64,000 nucleotides of DNA from Apoderus coryli (taxonomy: Eukaryota; Arthropoda; Insecta; Coleoptera; Attelabidae). The stretch lies in the NCBI GenBank assembly GCA_911728435.2, contig OU452204.1, positions 1,302,001 to 1,366,000 on the forward strand, given 5' to 3'. The position numbers were made by a program, and so were the translations under genes. The notes beneath the pieces are model-generated. The model saw nothing but the letters and a program-made list of their open reading frames with translations. It did no database searches and was not told the DNA's origin. This document shows positions 1-10,643 of this stretch, piece after piece (the first letter of the stretch is position 1; each line of letters begins with the position of its first letter).

Positions 1-27
1 AAATGGTAAAAGGAACCAATAAAGGCC

Positions 28-71
<44 letters not shown>
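1..71 (+). mobile_element. 3' tail of a LINE ending in (TTA)n
   Basis: An AATAAA-like hexamer, a short GC stretch and then about fifteen TTA units. The same kind of tail ends the LINE at 60.5 kb. The repeat joins directly to the reverse transcriptase frame that follows, so it reads as a tyrosine run in that frame but is not part of that protein. I infer the 3' end of another plus-strand LINE whose body lies before the window. Confidence 0.5.
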
Positions 72-73
<2 letters not shown>

Positions 74-1376
74 CCTCAATTACCGCCCTATAACTGTACT
101 TAATACCATAGCAAAGATATTCGAGCGCATTCTTTATACTGACATTTATGCATGGGTGAAACCTAACATCAGTGATGATCAACACGGCTTCATAAATGGG
201 AGATCTACAATCACTAATCTACTAGTTTTCTCGGAGTATGCTTCTATGGCTATTCGACGGGGTAGACAGCTGGACGTCGTATACACGGATTGCGCTAAAG
301 CTTTTGACAAAGTGAACCATACGTTACTGCTGTATAAGCTTGGAAGGATGGGCTTTTCAGGTCAATCGATTCAATTTATTAAATCCCATTTAACAAACAG
401 AAAACAGACAGTCAGAGTAGCGGGTAAACATTCAACTGAATTCATTAACCCTTCTGGTGTACCGCAGGGCAGTAACTTGGGGCCGTTACTTTTTAACATT
501 TACATCAACGATCTTCCCAGTATAGCACTTGCGTCTCGTGGACTGCTGTTTGCTGATGACTTTAAGTTGTTTAAAATCATAGACAGCGTCGAAGACTGCG
601 AACAATTGCAGGACGACTTAAACTCGATATCTGATTGGTTCAAAAACAATGCAATGACCTTAAATGTACTCAAATGTTCCATACAAACATTCACAAGGAA
701 AATAGATCCCATCACATATGATTACACATTAAATTCCATATCCCTAGTTAGGAAACACGAAATCAAAGATCTGGGTGTATTTTTTCAATCAAACTTTAAG
801 TTTAACAGTCATTACCAGTACATAACTGGGAAAGCATATAGGTCGTTGGGATTTATAATGAGGAATAGCAAAAACTTTGAACTATCCACAATTTTTAAGT
901 TATATAACACCTTAGTCCGTACGCACGTTGAATACGCATGTGTTATTTGGACCCCAAGGGCTTTTTGTCATAGTGACCACATCGAGAGGGTTCAAAAAAG
1001 GTTCTTGAGATTTATATATAAGAGGGAACATGGAGTTTATCCGTTTAAAATCTCATACAAAACAATGTATCAGCAATACAAGATACAAACTCTCTGTGAT
1101 AGGCGCAATATGCAATGTTTGATATATTTATATAATATTATAAATTGTACAAACAAAGTGAATTGTGATTTAATAAGTCAAATATATTTTAAAGTTCCAA
1201 AGATACAATTAAGAATTAACTCTAGGGAAATGTTTCATATAGATAACTTTAGCTTGTCACCATTGACTGCAATGTGTTCGATTGGCAATCAGATTGTAGA
1301 CGCTAAGGGTCTCGACTTATGCAGCACTAGTGTTCATGAAATCAGGTCTCTATTTCAGTTAATGTCTGCCAGTTGA
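72..1376 (+). pseudogene. LINE reverse transcriptase, 5'-truncated
   Basis: C-terminal two thirds of a non-LTR retrotransposon ORF2, about 434 codons. Reverse transcriptase motifs appear in order: NYRPITVLN, QHGFINGRST, YTDCAKAFDKVNH, GVPQGSNLGPLLFNIYINDL and the catalytic box FADD. The usual LINE tail after the palm follows (LVRTHVEYACVIWTP). The endonuclease and ORF1 are missing; the 5' boundary is the TTA repeat at about 71. The remaining frame is open to a TGA at 1376, so decay after truncation has been slight. The protein resembles the fragment on the minus strand at 61.4-62.1 kb (shared YSWVKP/YAWVKP, QHGF and SEYAS blocks), so both probably belong to one Jockey/CR1-group family. It cannot retrotranspose alone. 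Confidence 0.85.
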
Positions 1377-1531
1377 TCTATAGATATTTTAAAATGTAAT
1401 TCTACTTGTCTAAATTATTGTCTGTTTGTATAGTGTAAATTTTATGTTGTTATTTAGTTTCTAATTTTGTTAAGGGTTACATGTTATTACCTAAATGGTG
1501 TTTGTAATTTGAATATAAATAAAAAAAAAAT
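1377..1531 (+). mobile_element. LINE 3' UTR with poly(A) end
   Basis: Non-coding tail of the LINE above. It ends in AATAAA plus an A run at about 1516-1531. Immediately beyond, the minus strand resumes as Gypsy protease sequence, so 1531/1532 is the insertion junction. The matching upstream junction and target duplication lie outside the window. Confidence 0.65.
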
Positions 1532-2682
1532 ACAAATAATTAGATTTAACTTAATACTCGATTCCAAACCTAAAATGGCTTCTGTATTAGAGTTAACAAC
1601 GTAGAAATTTAGGTCGTGACTATTAGTATTTCTCTTACATGAAATTACACAAGTACCCATTACTTTTAATGTGTCCCCTGTATATGAATTTAAAGTAACA
1701 TTAGTCTTTTCTAAATTATGATAGGAAAATCCCAAAGACCTAAATATTCTGAAAGGCAAAATATTCGCCATGGCGCCTGTATCTATTTTAAAGCTAATCT
1801 CTTTATTATTAATTTGAATATCAGCACGCCACTGTCGATTATTTTGTTCATTTATAGCTAAGACATTTTTATTTACACTTCCCACATAGACAAAATTATT
1901 GTCCTCAGATTCTCTAACATCATTTGAAATTGAATCAATTGTTTCTGCAACTTCGCGTATTTGGTTATTTTTCTTACATTTTAGATTAGACTTTTTCTTT
2001 TTAAAACATACAGCTTCAAAATGATTTGAAATTTTACAAAAGTTACATATTTTATTAAAAACAGGGCATTTATTAATTAAATGTTCTTTCTTACCACATT
2101 TTTTACAGTCTTTTACAACTTGTTGTTTACCATGACCTCTTGTAAAAACTGCATCAATTTCTGTTTTTATTTTCGATGACTGGTCCATGAGTTGACTGCG
2201 AACTTTTGAAGACTCGATGACATGACATAGTTCAATTGCGTTGTCCAATGTGAGTGAGTCGTTTTCTAGTAACCTCTCCCGTACAACTGGATTTCGCACT
2301 CCACACGTTATCATTGTTTTAATTAGGTCATCTTGTAGATTTGCGAGCTTGCATTTACTAGCTTTCTTTTTGAGTTCAACTATGAAATCTTCCGTGCTTT
2401 GATCTTCTTCTTGTATATATGTAAAGAACTGGTACCTCGCGAAGGCTACATTTTCCTTACCTATAAAATGGTCTTGAAATTTCTTCATTAACGGTTCTAA
2501 TTTATCCATTTCATTTGGTTCAAATGTGAATGTAGTATACACTTTGAAACCATCATCGCCTATGTAATGTAACATCTGTGCACACTGCGTTTTCTCATCT
2601 TTTTTATTTACTTCGGATGCAATTAAATAATTTTCAAATCTGGCCCTCCATAGTTTCCAGTTTTCAGGCACATTGCCCTTAA

Positions 2683-3891
2683 CCCTTCAGTACTAACATA
2701 CCGTCTGACAGACCGACTCACCACTACTTACCCTTTGAACCAACGCACCGCCCGTAGATGTTGCCAAACCGCTGAGTATCCTAATTTTATTTAGTGATTG
2801 AGCTGTTTTTGAACTGTAAAGTGTTTGTGCGTAATTTATAGCATATTTATACGTAGTTCGGTCTGTCAGACCGATGTTAGTATTGGTGTTTTTATTTAAA
2901 ATATAAGAAAAGGTAATATTTCTTTTATTATTTTTTGTATATTTGACTATAAAATTATTCATTTTATTATTTATGAATTACGAAAACAAACGAGAGCGCC
3001 TGCGGAGTTTATGGGAACAACTAGATGATGATCAAGATGTTCCACATGACCAAGAAGATTCCTATGAAGAAGACCATGTGGAAGAACGCGATCAAAATTC
3101 AGAACAAGAATTAGAACCAGTGGTTAAAAGCACATTACACTCTATCCAACGATCGGATAATTCTAATAAAAAGGCAAGGCCACTGGATCCAATCTTTGTT
3201 GGTAAAGACAAACTGACGGAATGGAAAAAGCATCAGAATCAGAAAGTTAAAACTCGGGTCAAAAATATTGTTATTCACTTGCCAGGCGTAAAATAAGCAG
3301 CACGAAATCCGTCAAGTATTATAGATATTTGGTCATGTTTTCATCGTTAGTAAAAGGCGTGCAACAGTTCTGCAAGTACCTCGTTTATCCCGAATGAGGA
3401 TTGTAGAAATGTGTCAAATGGAACCCGAAAATATTAAACCACATCAAAACAAAACTTTTGGAAGATGTTTCCAATGTGGCCCAAAGAAAAGTCGTAAAAC
3501 GAAGTACTCGTGTCAGAGCAATGTGGAAAATTTTTGTTTTTAGAACATGTTATTCCTACTTGCAGTGATTGTTTTGGTCATGGTACCGACAACTCACAAA
3601 AAGATTGAAGTTTATTACTTAGTTGTAGATATTATAATGTTATAGATATTAGCATCGTAAATAAATATACTACTATAGGTATTTTAAATTTAGTGTGTCT
3701 ACGAATAATATTTCGCATTTTGCTTTGATAAAATTTGTATTAGCTTGTTTTTAAACACGTTTGTTTATGAACAGTGATTTTGTTTTGTTTTTAAATGAAA
3801 CGAAAATTATTTAAAATTAATGATTTTATAAATCCGTCCCACAGACCGATGTTTGTACTAATGTTCTAAAATTTATGTTAGTTCTGCAGGG
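2683..3891 (+). mobile_element. piggyBac-like non-autonomous element
   Basis: Both sides carry the piggyBac target TTAA (2679-2682 and 3892-3895). Terminal inverted repeats start CCCTTCAGTACTAACAT on the left and, read inward from the right, CCCTGCAGAACTAACAT. A subterminal CAGACCGA motif occurs near both ends. Inside are pieces of a transposase but not the catalytic core. The element sits between two in-phase halves of a Gypsy gag frame, so the insertion site is unambiguous. At 1209 bp it must rely on a transposase made elsewhere. Confidence 0.9.
2973..3560 (+). pseudogene. piggyBac transposase remnants, N and C ends only
   Basis: An ATG at 2973 opens an acidic N-terminal region (NYENKRERLRSLWEQ, then many D and E) ending with KNIVIHLPGVK, a stretch typical of PGBD-type transposases ahead of the catalytic domain. 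After a stop at 3296 and a large internal deletion, the C-terminal cysteine-rich domain is still readable around 3390-3560 (GRCFQCGPKKSRKTKYSC). The three catalytic aspartates are absent. This is a typical internally deleted copy. Confidence 0.75.
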
Positions 3892-3989
3892 TTAAACGAC
3901 AACGGAACAATACCGCGATTATCACCCATTGTGTATTTATAAATGGTGAAAATCTTATTTATTATTATTCATTCAATTATTACTATGAG

Positions 3990-4280
3990 CTTATACTGAC
4001 TGCGCCATGTTAATTAGTTTATTTATTGTTGTAATTATGTTCATTAACTCTTATAATAAAACACGATGTTTCATATTATAACCTTACTTTTATTCTACTT
4101 CTTTTTTGGTATATCCTATTAGGTCTATATCCTCACATCATGACATTGCTATTCCCCCAGCATCAACTCTCTCTCTATATCAAAATCTATCGCACAAAAG
4201 ACAGCTTAAGTTGTATCAGAATGAGCTTGACACATGCGCGAATTGCCAATATAGTAGAACGCCATGTTCTACCATTGACA
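3990..4280 (-). repeat. Gypsy 5' LTR and primer-binding site (minus strand)
   Basis: Read on the minus strand, an LTR ends ...AACA at 4008 and is followed at once by TGGCGCAGTC (4007 downwards), complementary to the 3' end of an insect tRNA-Ser, the primer used by many Gypsy elements. The intact Gypsy at 29.5 kb has the same TGGCGCAG start. The outer LTR edge is probably TGTCAA at 4280, but the partner LTR is not in the window, so this edge is an estimate. Gag starts about 60 bp downstream, at 3929. Confidence 0.65.
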
Positions 4281-5365
4281 GTGGCCCTTAAGAGGTACAA
4301 TTAAGTAGAAAAAAAGTTTAAATACAATTTTTTACGAGTCGTGACTATCAGTTTTGAATATGCATTTTGTTTTATTTCAAATAAAAGAAATATTGATTAT
4401 TTTAATAATATATTATTTTATAAAATTCATTTTGTGGACTTATAAACATTAACAATCAATTTTACGATATTTTTATGAGAATGTTTACGAGCAGTTTTGT
4501 TAGATTTTGCACGATACTTGTGTTTTAGGCTTTCTATATTAATAATAATAATAATGCTTTATTTGCCTATATAACAATAGTTATTGGCATCGTCACATTC
4601 AGTATGTACATAAATAAAAATACAATATTAACAAACAAAATACTCAAACAACAAATACGTGTGTATATGGTACAAATACAAAACAGTACATAAAAATCAC
4701 TTTAAACTTCAATAAATAGTCTAATGGGGCACAGTTCAAATATTACAAGAATCAACATTTATATATTATAACTACCTATAACCTGTAACTGTGGATAGTT
4801 TTAGTTATTTGTACAATTCTACGTCTATAAATAAATTACTTATAATTTGAGGCAATTCTACGACGCATTGTTCTCCTGTTCGTGCTAGTTGCGTGAAAAG
4901 CGTTGTTCACTGCGACTTGGGTATCCAAACGCCACACAACGTACCATTTGATTAATATACAAAATATATTTCTATTCCCACTTTTCACATATAAAATCAT
5001 CAAAAATGCACACATAGTTTTCTGTTTGTTTGGCACATAAAAAATGGCCGCGGCATTAAAAGCGTAACACTTGCCATGCATTCAGATATACGACTGTGCG
5101 GTATCCCTTATCTCTAAGGCTTGCTTATTTTCTATCTCTTTCCTGAAAATTCATATTAGATAGTGCCGCTTCAGTTGGCACAACAATAGAGGAACATGGC
5201 GGCCTCAGTTTCATCCTTCGAAAATCGTATACGCACATGGTATAATCAAAGATGGTGTACATTAATCTTTGGTATAACCTATTGTACTTTTGAGTTGCAT
5301 GCATAGGCAATTTTTTATCAGTTGATAGCATTTCTTTAGCCAACTAATAAGGGATATCGGATAAA
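4281..5365. other. Gene-free AT-rich stretch with a LINE tail
   Basis: No open frame of known type. At about 4542-4830 (minus strand) lies a LINE-like 3' end: AATAAAGC followed by ATT units when read on the minus strand. A 25-bp palindrome insertion at 5247 is listed separately. I see nothing else I can name. Confidence 0.4.
5247..5271. repeat. Micro-palindrome insertion, copy 1 (decayed)
   Basis: Starts CAAAGAT and ends ATTAATCTTTG, matching the palindromes at 11511, 28726 and 54888 except for a damaged left arm (GGTG in place of TAATG). Flanked by GTATAAT (5240-5246) and GTATAAC (5272-5278), a 7-bp direct repeat with one mismatch. No coding capacity. Confidence 0.65.
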
Positions 5366-5901
5366 TAGGGAGTTAAGGCAAAACCAAGGACGTATACGTA
5401 TCTCCACACGTAAACGTGAGATTTTGGTTATGTTTACAATAGATAAGCACTCATTCAAAATAGAGTTAAGGTGCCATCCAATACGTATCGTAAAGACTTT
5501 TAGATTTTTCTAATTCCATTTACTATGTTGTTAATATTATTGTTTTTTCAATCATTAACCAAATACCTATATATTTTATTATGTATACCTATAAACAATA
5601 ACAGAAAAATGTTTATAATTGTTACAAAATAAACTACTACTAATAATAATAATAAAGTATTTATTGCAAAATAGCTTAGCTTAATTATTAATATAGATTC
5701 ACAGTTTTTGTTGTTCTATTCTAGATATTCGTACAAGTTCATGTAATTCCAACAACAATCGGTTCAAGTATACGATACGCGTAGAGGTACATATGTTTAC
5801 GGCCTTCGTATCGTTAAACGTATCATAAATTTAAAGAGCGCATGCGTAGATGTCAAAAGATACGTTTACGTATACGTCACTGGCTTTGCCTTAACTCCCT
5901 A
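5366..5901. mobile_element. MITE with TA-flanked inverted ends
   Basis: Left end GGGAGTTAAGGCAAAACCA and right end, read inward, GGGAGTTAAGGCAAAGCCA. Both sides are flanked by TA, as for Tc1/mariner-type targets. Subterminal CGTATACG motifs recur on both sides. No transposase. Another LINE-like (ATT)n tail is nested at about 5638-5690. Confidence 0.65.
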
Positions 5902-6640
5902 ATGCATAAAGAACAATGCTTAATACATAGTGTGGAATCGATAATGCATATCAAAATATAGGTGTTTATACAACTCACAACTTGAATGCATAATGCGAAA
6001 AGTGACAGCTTTTTAGGTTCCAAATACATCGGAAACTTTCTATTGTTTTTAGTAATGTACCTTTCTAAATGCTCATTTTTACTTTCAAGGAACAAAAACC
6101 GCGTTCAAAAAAATATATAAAATACAAATATATATTTTATATATATAATCATTGTAGACAATGGTATAAGGCATGTGTATCAATATTTTTTTCATAATTT
6201 AGTGCATAAAGTTGAAAGTTGCCACCTTATGCATTAATCAACCAAAATTACGAATTATAGACTATTCACTGTAGAAACATGTAACATGCAGAGATATGGA
6301 GAATGGAGAGAATGAGCGTCAACATGCGCAAATTTCCTAATCACAGGGACCGCCATCTTCTAGATTAGGCTTACAGGGTATGGTCAAATTTCTTTTTACG
6401 ATACAAGGACCGTTCATAAATTGCAGGTTAATAATTGCAAAAACAACTGATAGCAATTATTATTGTTGAAATTATTTACAGGACAGAAGTATTAAAGAAA
6501 ACTAGTGTTGTTTCAGGTAACATTTAATATTGGGAATATGCGATGTTCATCATTTTTTACTACATTAATTATTTATTGAATGAACGTAATGAAATAGGTA
6601 TTTAGATGTAAAAGGATGTGTTTGGCGACATCTAGTTTTC
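5902..6640. other. Repeat-derived sequence, no gene
   Basis: Contains several TGCATAA/TTATGCA motifs and a short block around 6270-6320 (AGAGATATGGAGAA) that recurs inverted near 26960-26990, so at least part is a dispersed repeat. No coding sequence recognised. Confidence 0.35.
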
Positions 6641-6644
6641 GTTG

Positions 6645-6960
6645 GTAGTACGTCGAGTGAACAACAGTTCCTACATCGGCTGCCTGGGAGGTCATTGACC
6701 CCATAAAGCAACTACCAACACATAGATGCGCCGATACTCCCTTAAGCGGGACCGCCTATATTTGAAATACAGAGATGTACATCTCTGTACCGTGTGGGGT
6801 ATATACCACATTATTTACGAGAATTTGGCTGTCAACTACTGACCGATCACCACTGATGAGTCGTGGATCGCCGAAACGGCCGTCTGGTGAAAGTATAGTG
6901 GTTGACAGACAACCTCTCGGAATATAAGTCTTGTTTTATTAAACAAGCCAATTTCAAATA
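6645..6960 (+). repeat. Penelope-like terminal repeat relic carrying a hammerhead
   Basis: Begins near GGCGACATCTAG and includes AGATGCGCCGATACTCCC; a diverged version of the same order of blocks is found at 42.48-42.75 kb. It contains a hammerhead ribozyme motif (6848-6889) followed by a short tail ending around TTTTATTAAAC. No reverse transcriptase remains nearby. I infer a decayed Penelope-type pLTR or a non-autonomous derivative. Confidence 0.5.
6848..6889 (+). ncRNA. Hammerhead ribozyme motif, type I
   Basis: Core boxes in order: CACCA (stem I), CTGATGA (6853-6859), stem II with a TGGAT loop, GAAA (6873-6876), a two-pair stem III closed by GGCC, the cleavage triplet GTC (6882-6884), then TGGTG, the perfect partner of CACCA. 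Stem I can extend outwards through CTGTCAAC (about 6830) and GTTGACAG (about 6901-6908). Stem II has one mismatch that is repaired in the sister copy at 42703, so this copy may be weakened. Confidence 0.75.
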
Positions 6961-8323
6961 GGTATTTGTTACATCTATTGTAGTATAACAATTACCCAGG
7001 CTCATTCAACAAACTACATAAGTATCTTCTTTTCCACTTCCATCTACGTTATGTGTTGTCGTTGATTGAAATATTTAATAAGATACGCAACGCCGGACGA
7101 GAGGGGGTCGTCGCTTGCGGGGTAAGGACAATGCGCCCCGCTATGCTCGCCTGAGGGGTAAGGAGAGAAAACCTACCCGGTAACAGGCGTCATCTCATAT
7201 GTTGCGGCGACTATACGAATTAATACCTTCGTCGTAGCATTGAACACCGATTGAAACGCCGTCGAAAAACTAGATGTTGCCGATTCAACAGTAGTGGTAT
7301 TAATAAACGCAGGTAGTTTTTAGTTTTGTTCGCTTATTCATTCTAAAAGTGTTTTAACGTAGGAGAGCATGAAATTAATCAAGTTATAAAAAAAATTGTT
7401 TAGGATAGCAAGTAAAAGAATTTTAAATACATAAAACAAATAATATACTTATATATTTGCGTATATACAGGTTGTCCTTACAATATTATTTTTGATTTCT
7501 GAAGTTTGGTTTCTTTTTAAGTTTGCTCGTTAGCATTATCTCCCAAGTATGTCACAGAGTAAACATAATTGTACGGCATGTTTGGAGCTAATTGATAGAT
7601 CTCAATATTCAGTTAATTGTTGACTGTGGAAATGGTACCATAGGAAATGCACAAGAATTCTTTTTATATTGATTTCGACTCGCTAAGGATATACCTATTG
7701 AACCTCATGGGCGATCTGAAGAGAATAAAAAGATTTTAACCCGAACCTTAAAAAGTTGAAGGTTATATATAGATTTTTTTCTATTTTCGGAAAAACGTCT
7801 AAAATACAAGGCAAAAATGCGTTTTAATGTAATGTTAATGATACATTTCCGCAGGGAAATGTTTGTGATTCTGTGTTCTTGAATGCTACTAAAAGCCAAA
7901 AAGATAATAATTTTTTTATATAACTAATTGTTTGACATATCTTAGTTTTCTTAATAAATGGCAAAGATCGATTTATAACGGTATGTAACAATGTGAAAAA
8001 AAATGTATGCTATACAGGGAGTTCGTGGTTTTACCATCAGAACTTTAACAGAATGTGGAATAACTAATTTTTGGGTGGTTTACCTCTAAAAACATAGGTT
8101 GAAAAACTTATGGTTTTTGGAATATGGGACGTTATCTTAGTAACCTACAAACTATGTAGTATCTATCCCCCATCTACCCAACCTGTAAACTTGATATTAT
8201 GTAACTGTCCATGGACATTCATATTAAATTAAAATTATTAATTTCCACTAATTTTATTTTTAATTTATGTACATTACACGTGTTTCGCTTCTTCTAAAAT
8301 GGTAAAAGAATATCTGACATAAG
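6961..8323. other. No gene seen; one GC-rich patch
   Basis: About 7085-7260 is much richer in G and C than its surroundings and contains GGGGTAAGGA twice, which suggests a fragment of something transferred or formerly coding, but no frame is recognisable. The rest is ordinary AT-rich sequence. Confidence 0.3.
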
Positions 8324-8479
8324 CTCATTTCTGGGTTTTTCCATATATATTTTTTTATACCTTACACAATATTACTTTGTTTACCTGGAGTTTGGTTTCT
8401 ATACTATTAAATAAAAACAGGTAAGTAAAGTAATATAGTGTAAGGTATAAAAAAAATATATGGAAACCCCAGAAATGAA
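8324..8479. repeat. Long imperfect hairpin, about 62-bp arms
   Basis: The left arm (8324-8387, CTCATTTCTGGG through TTACCTGG) and right arm (8418-8479, CAGGTAAG through CCCAGAAATGA) are near-perfect inverted repeats separated by about 30 bp. It could be a minimal MITE or a small-RNA precursor. No target duplication was identified. Confidence 0.65.
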
Positions 8480-8606
8480 CTCAAGTGGTAAATACCAACA
8501 TAACAGTTTTTTACATTGAAATAAAATTTAAAGGTACAAGACAGGCAAACAATTTCAAAAGAGGAGAATTATTAGCTCTATATATCATATATGTAATATA
8601 TGTATA

Positions 8607-10643
8607 CAGGGTGGTCCAACGAAAAGTTTGCACCTAGCTTTTCTCTTTTTTTTGTAGTCGAATGCGAAAATGCTCGGACACGTCGATTTTGCTTTTGAGG
8701 GGGACACATTTTAAACATATTTTTCGATCTGCGCCTTTAACCCCCTAGCGGGGGTGAGTAACAACCCTAAAATTTTAAATGGAAAGAGGGGTCTAATGAC
8801 ATATCATTTGAAAGGACACAAAATTGTCTTTCTAATGATACCCATTAAGCCGATAATTTTGGTATTAATGAGAAATACAAATAAGTTTTAATTATTACGA
8901 CTGAAAACAACTACAATCATTTCTAAATTATTTACTTTGAAGAAAAACGGGATTTCAAAAACACTATCTTATTTATCAGAACTAAATTCCTCACTAATCG
9001 TTTGCGTTTTTTGTTAAAATAAAAACTGCAGATACGTGTAGGAAAAGAATTTACACCGTTTATTTTAGTGTTTTCATTGATTCAGTTTGGTTGCTTCTCA
9101 AGTTATTTTACTTTTACCGTACAAAATGATTTATTCCATTCTAGAACGAGTTGAAATTGTTAAACTTTATTTTCAAAATAATAGTAGTGCTAGACTTACG
9201 GCTCGCTTATTTAATGAGAGACATCCCGATAAAAATGTGAATGATGTGTACGTTGGCAAGTTAGTTAAAAAGTTTGTAGATACCGGATCTGTCTGTAATG
9301 TAAAACACCAGCCGCAGAAACCGATCAGAAATGAAGCTGTGGAAGTCGCTGTTTTAGGGCATGTTGAAATGGATCATAGTCAAAGTACCCGTCAACTAGC
9401 TGAAGCCTCAGGTGTCTCCCGTTCGTCCATAATACGAATTTTAAAAGCGTACAAATTTCATCCGTACAAAATCAAATTAGTACAGGAACTAAATGAGGAT
9501 GATCCTGATAGAAGGCTGCAATTTTGTGAAGCAATGAGCCAGCGTTTAATTGAAGATCCGCAATTATTATTTAACATTTGTTTTTCCGACGAATGCACAT
9601 TTTATTTGAATGGAGCTGTAAATAGGCACAATTGCCGTTACTGGGATGACAGTAACCCACATTTATTCCGTGAGGTTCATACCCAGTATCCTCAAAAAAT
9701 AAACGTCTGGTGTGGCATATTAGGAAATCATATTATAGGACCACTTTTTATTCATGGAAATTTAACTGGTGAAGTGTACCTAAACATGCTTGAAGACACA
9801 ATTGATCCTTTAATAACACAAATAATAGAAGATGACCAAAATCATACTGCTGATCGGCTTTATTTCCAGCAAGATGGAGCACCTCCGCACTATGTGGCTC
9901 CTGTAAGACAGTTCTTAGATGACCGGTTCCCTGGACGGTGGATTGGAAGGAGGGGCCCAATTGAATGGCCTGCCAGGTCACCGGATTTATCGCCTTTAGA
10001 CTTTTTTCTTTGGGGGCACTTAAAAAATAAATGTTTTGCCACGAAGCCCGAGTCCATAGAAGATCTTCGCCAACGCATTACAGAAGAGTGCAGAAACATA
10101 ACACCTGATATGCTACAAAATGTTAGAAATAGATTTGAACAAAATCTGTATTATTGTATGGAATCAAATGGGTCACATTTTCAACATTTGTTAATGTAAC
10201 GTTTTAATAAATCAATTTAACAGCTTGTTTACTTTTTTTACAAAGCAATGTTAAAACTAACAAACATTGGAATGTACTAACGATTGCAGGTGTTTTCACT
10301 CGCAATAATTAAAACTTATTTGTATTTCTCATTAATACCAAAATTATCGGCTTAATGTCTTTAAAGTCGTTTTCGTATTAACTGTTTTAGTAAAATTCGA
10401 CAAATAGAGTATCATTAGAAAGACAATTTTGTGTCCTTTCAAATGATATGTCATTAGACCCCTCTTTCCATTTAAAATTTTAGGGTTGTTACTCACCCCC
10501 GCTAGGGGGTTAAAGGCGCAGCTCGAAAAATATGTTTAAAATGTGTCCCCCTCAAAAGCAAAATCGACGTGTCCGAGCATTTTCGCATTCGACTACAAAA
10601 AAAAGAGAAAAGCTAGGTGCAAACTTTTCGTTGGACCACCCTG
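8607..10643 (+). mobile_element. Mariner/Tc1-superfamily transposon with ~300-bp inverted ends
   Basis: Both ends read CAGGGTGGTCCAACGAAAAG going inward and are flanked by TA (8605-8606, 10644-10645). Inverted repeats extend to about 8907 on the left and start at about 10300 on the right; the right arm carries about 58 extra bases near 10360-10415. A single uninterrupted transposase frame fills the middle, so the element looks complete. Confidence 0.9.
9126..10199 (+). CDS. DDE/D transposase, mariner-related (D-36-D spacing)
   Basis: 357-residue transposase that cuts and pastes the surrounding element. N-terminal helix-turn-helix region (about residues 1-110: VEIVKLYF...VYVGKLVKKF, then a second HTH STRQLAEASGVSRSSI). 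Catalytic domain: first aspartate in FSDECTF, second in QQDGAPPHY, third in SPDLSPLDFFLWG, with 36 residues between the second and third by my count. The ATG at 9126 is preferred over upstream starts because it aligns with the start of the related transposase at 23.6-24.7 kb. No frameshift or stop seen, so it could be active. Exact subgroup (DD37D-like or a neighbour) needs a tree. Confidence 0.88.
   Translation: MIYSILERVEIVKLYFQNNSSARLTARLFNERHPDKNVNDVYVGKLVKKFVDTGSVCNVKHQPQKPIRNEAVEVAVLGHVEMDHSQSTRQLAEASGVSRSSIIRILKAYKFHPYKIKLVQELNEDDPDRRLQFCEAMSQRLIEDPQLLFNICFSDECTFYLNGAVNRHNCRYWDDSNPHLFREVHTQYPQKINVWCGILGNHIIGPLFIHGNLTGEVYLNMLEDTIDPLITQIIEDDQNHTADRLYFQQDGAPPHYVAPVRQFLDDRFPGRWIGRRGPIEWPARSPDLSPLDFFLWGHLKNKCFATKPESIEDLRQRITEECRNITPDMLQNVRNRFEQNLYYCMESNGSHFQHLLM

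Larger units (their letters stand above)
1532..3929 (-). pseudogene. gag: Gypsy-type gag and protease, interrupted twice
   Basis: Minus-strand Gag of a Gypsy/Ty3-type LTR retrotransposon. Gag makes the particle and binds RNA; the protease cleaves the polyprotein. The frame begins at an ATG at 3929, runs to the TTAA at 3892-3895, is interrupted by the piggyBac-like element 2683-3891, and continues in phase from 2678 once one TTAA copy is discounted. Visible downstream are a capsid-like region, a double zinc knuckle (CKKCGKKEHLINKC, then CNFCKISNHFEAVC) and an aspartic protease box DTGAMANILP. Homology with the intact element at 29.5-34.6 kb stops at 1532, where the LINE poly(A) begins, so reverse transcriptase and integrase lie outside the window or are lost. 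The two families are related but clearly diverged in protein sequence. Confidence 0.85.

Noticed and set aside
3..71. Poly-tyrosine N terminus of the first frame
   Set aside because: It is the TTA microsatellite of another LINE tail read in frame, not a protein feature.
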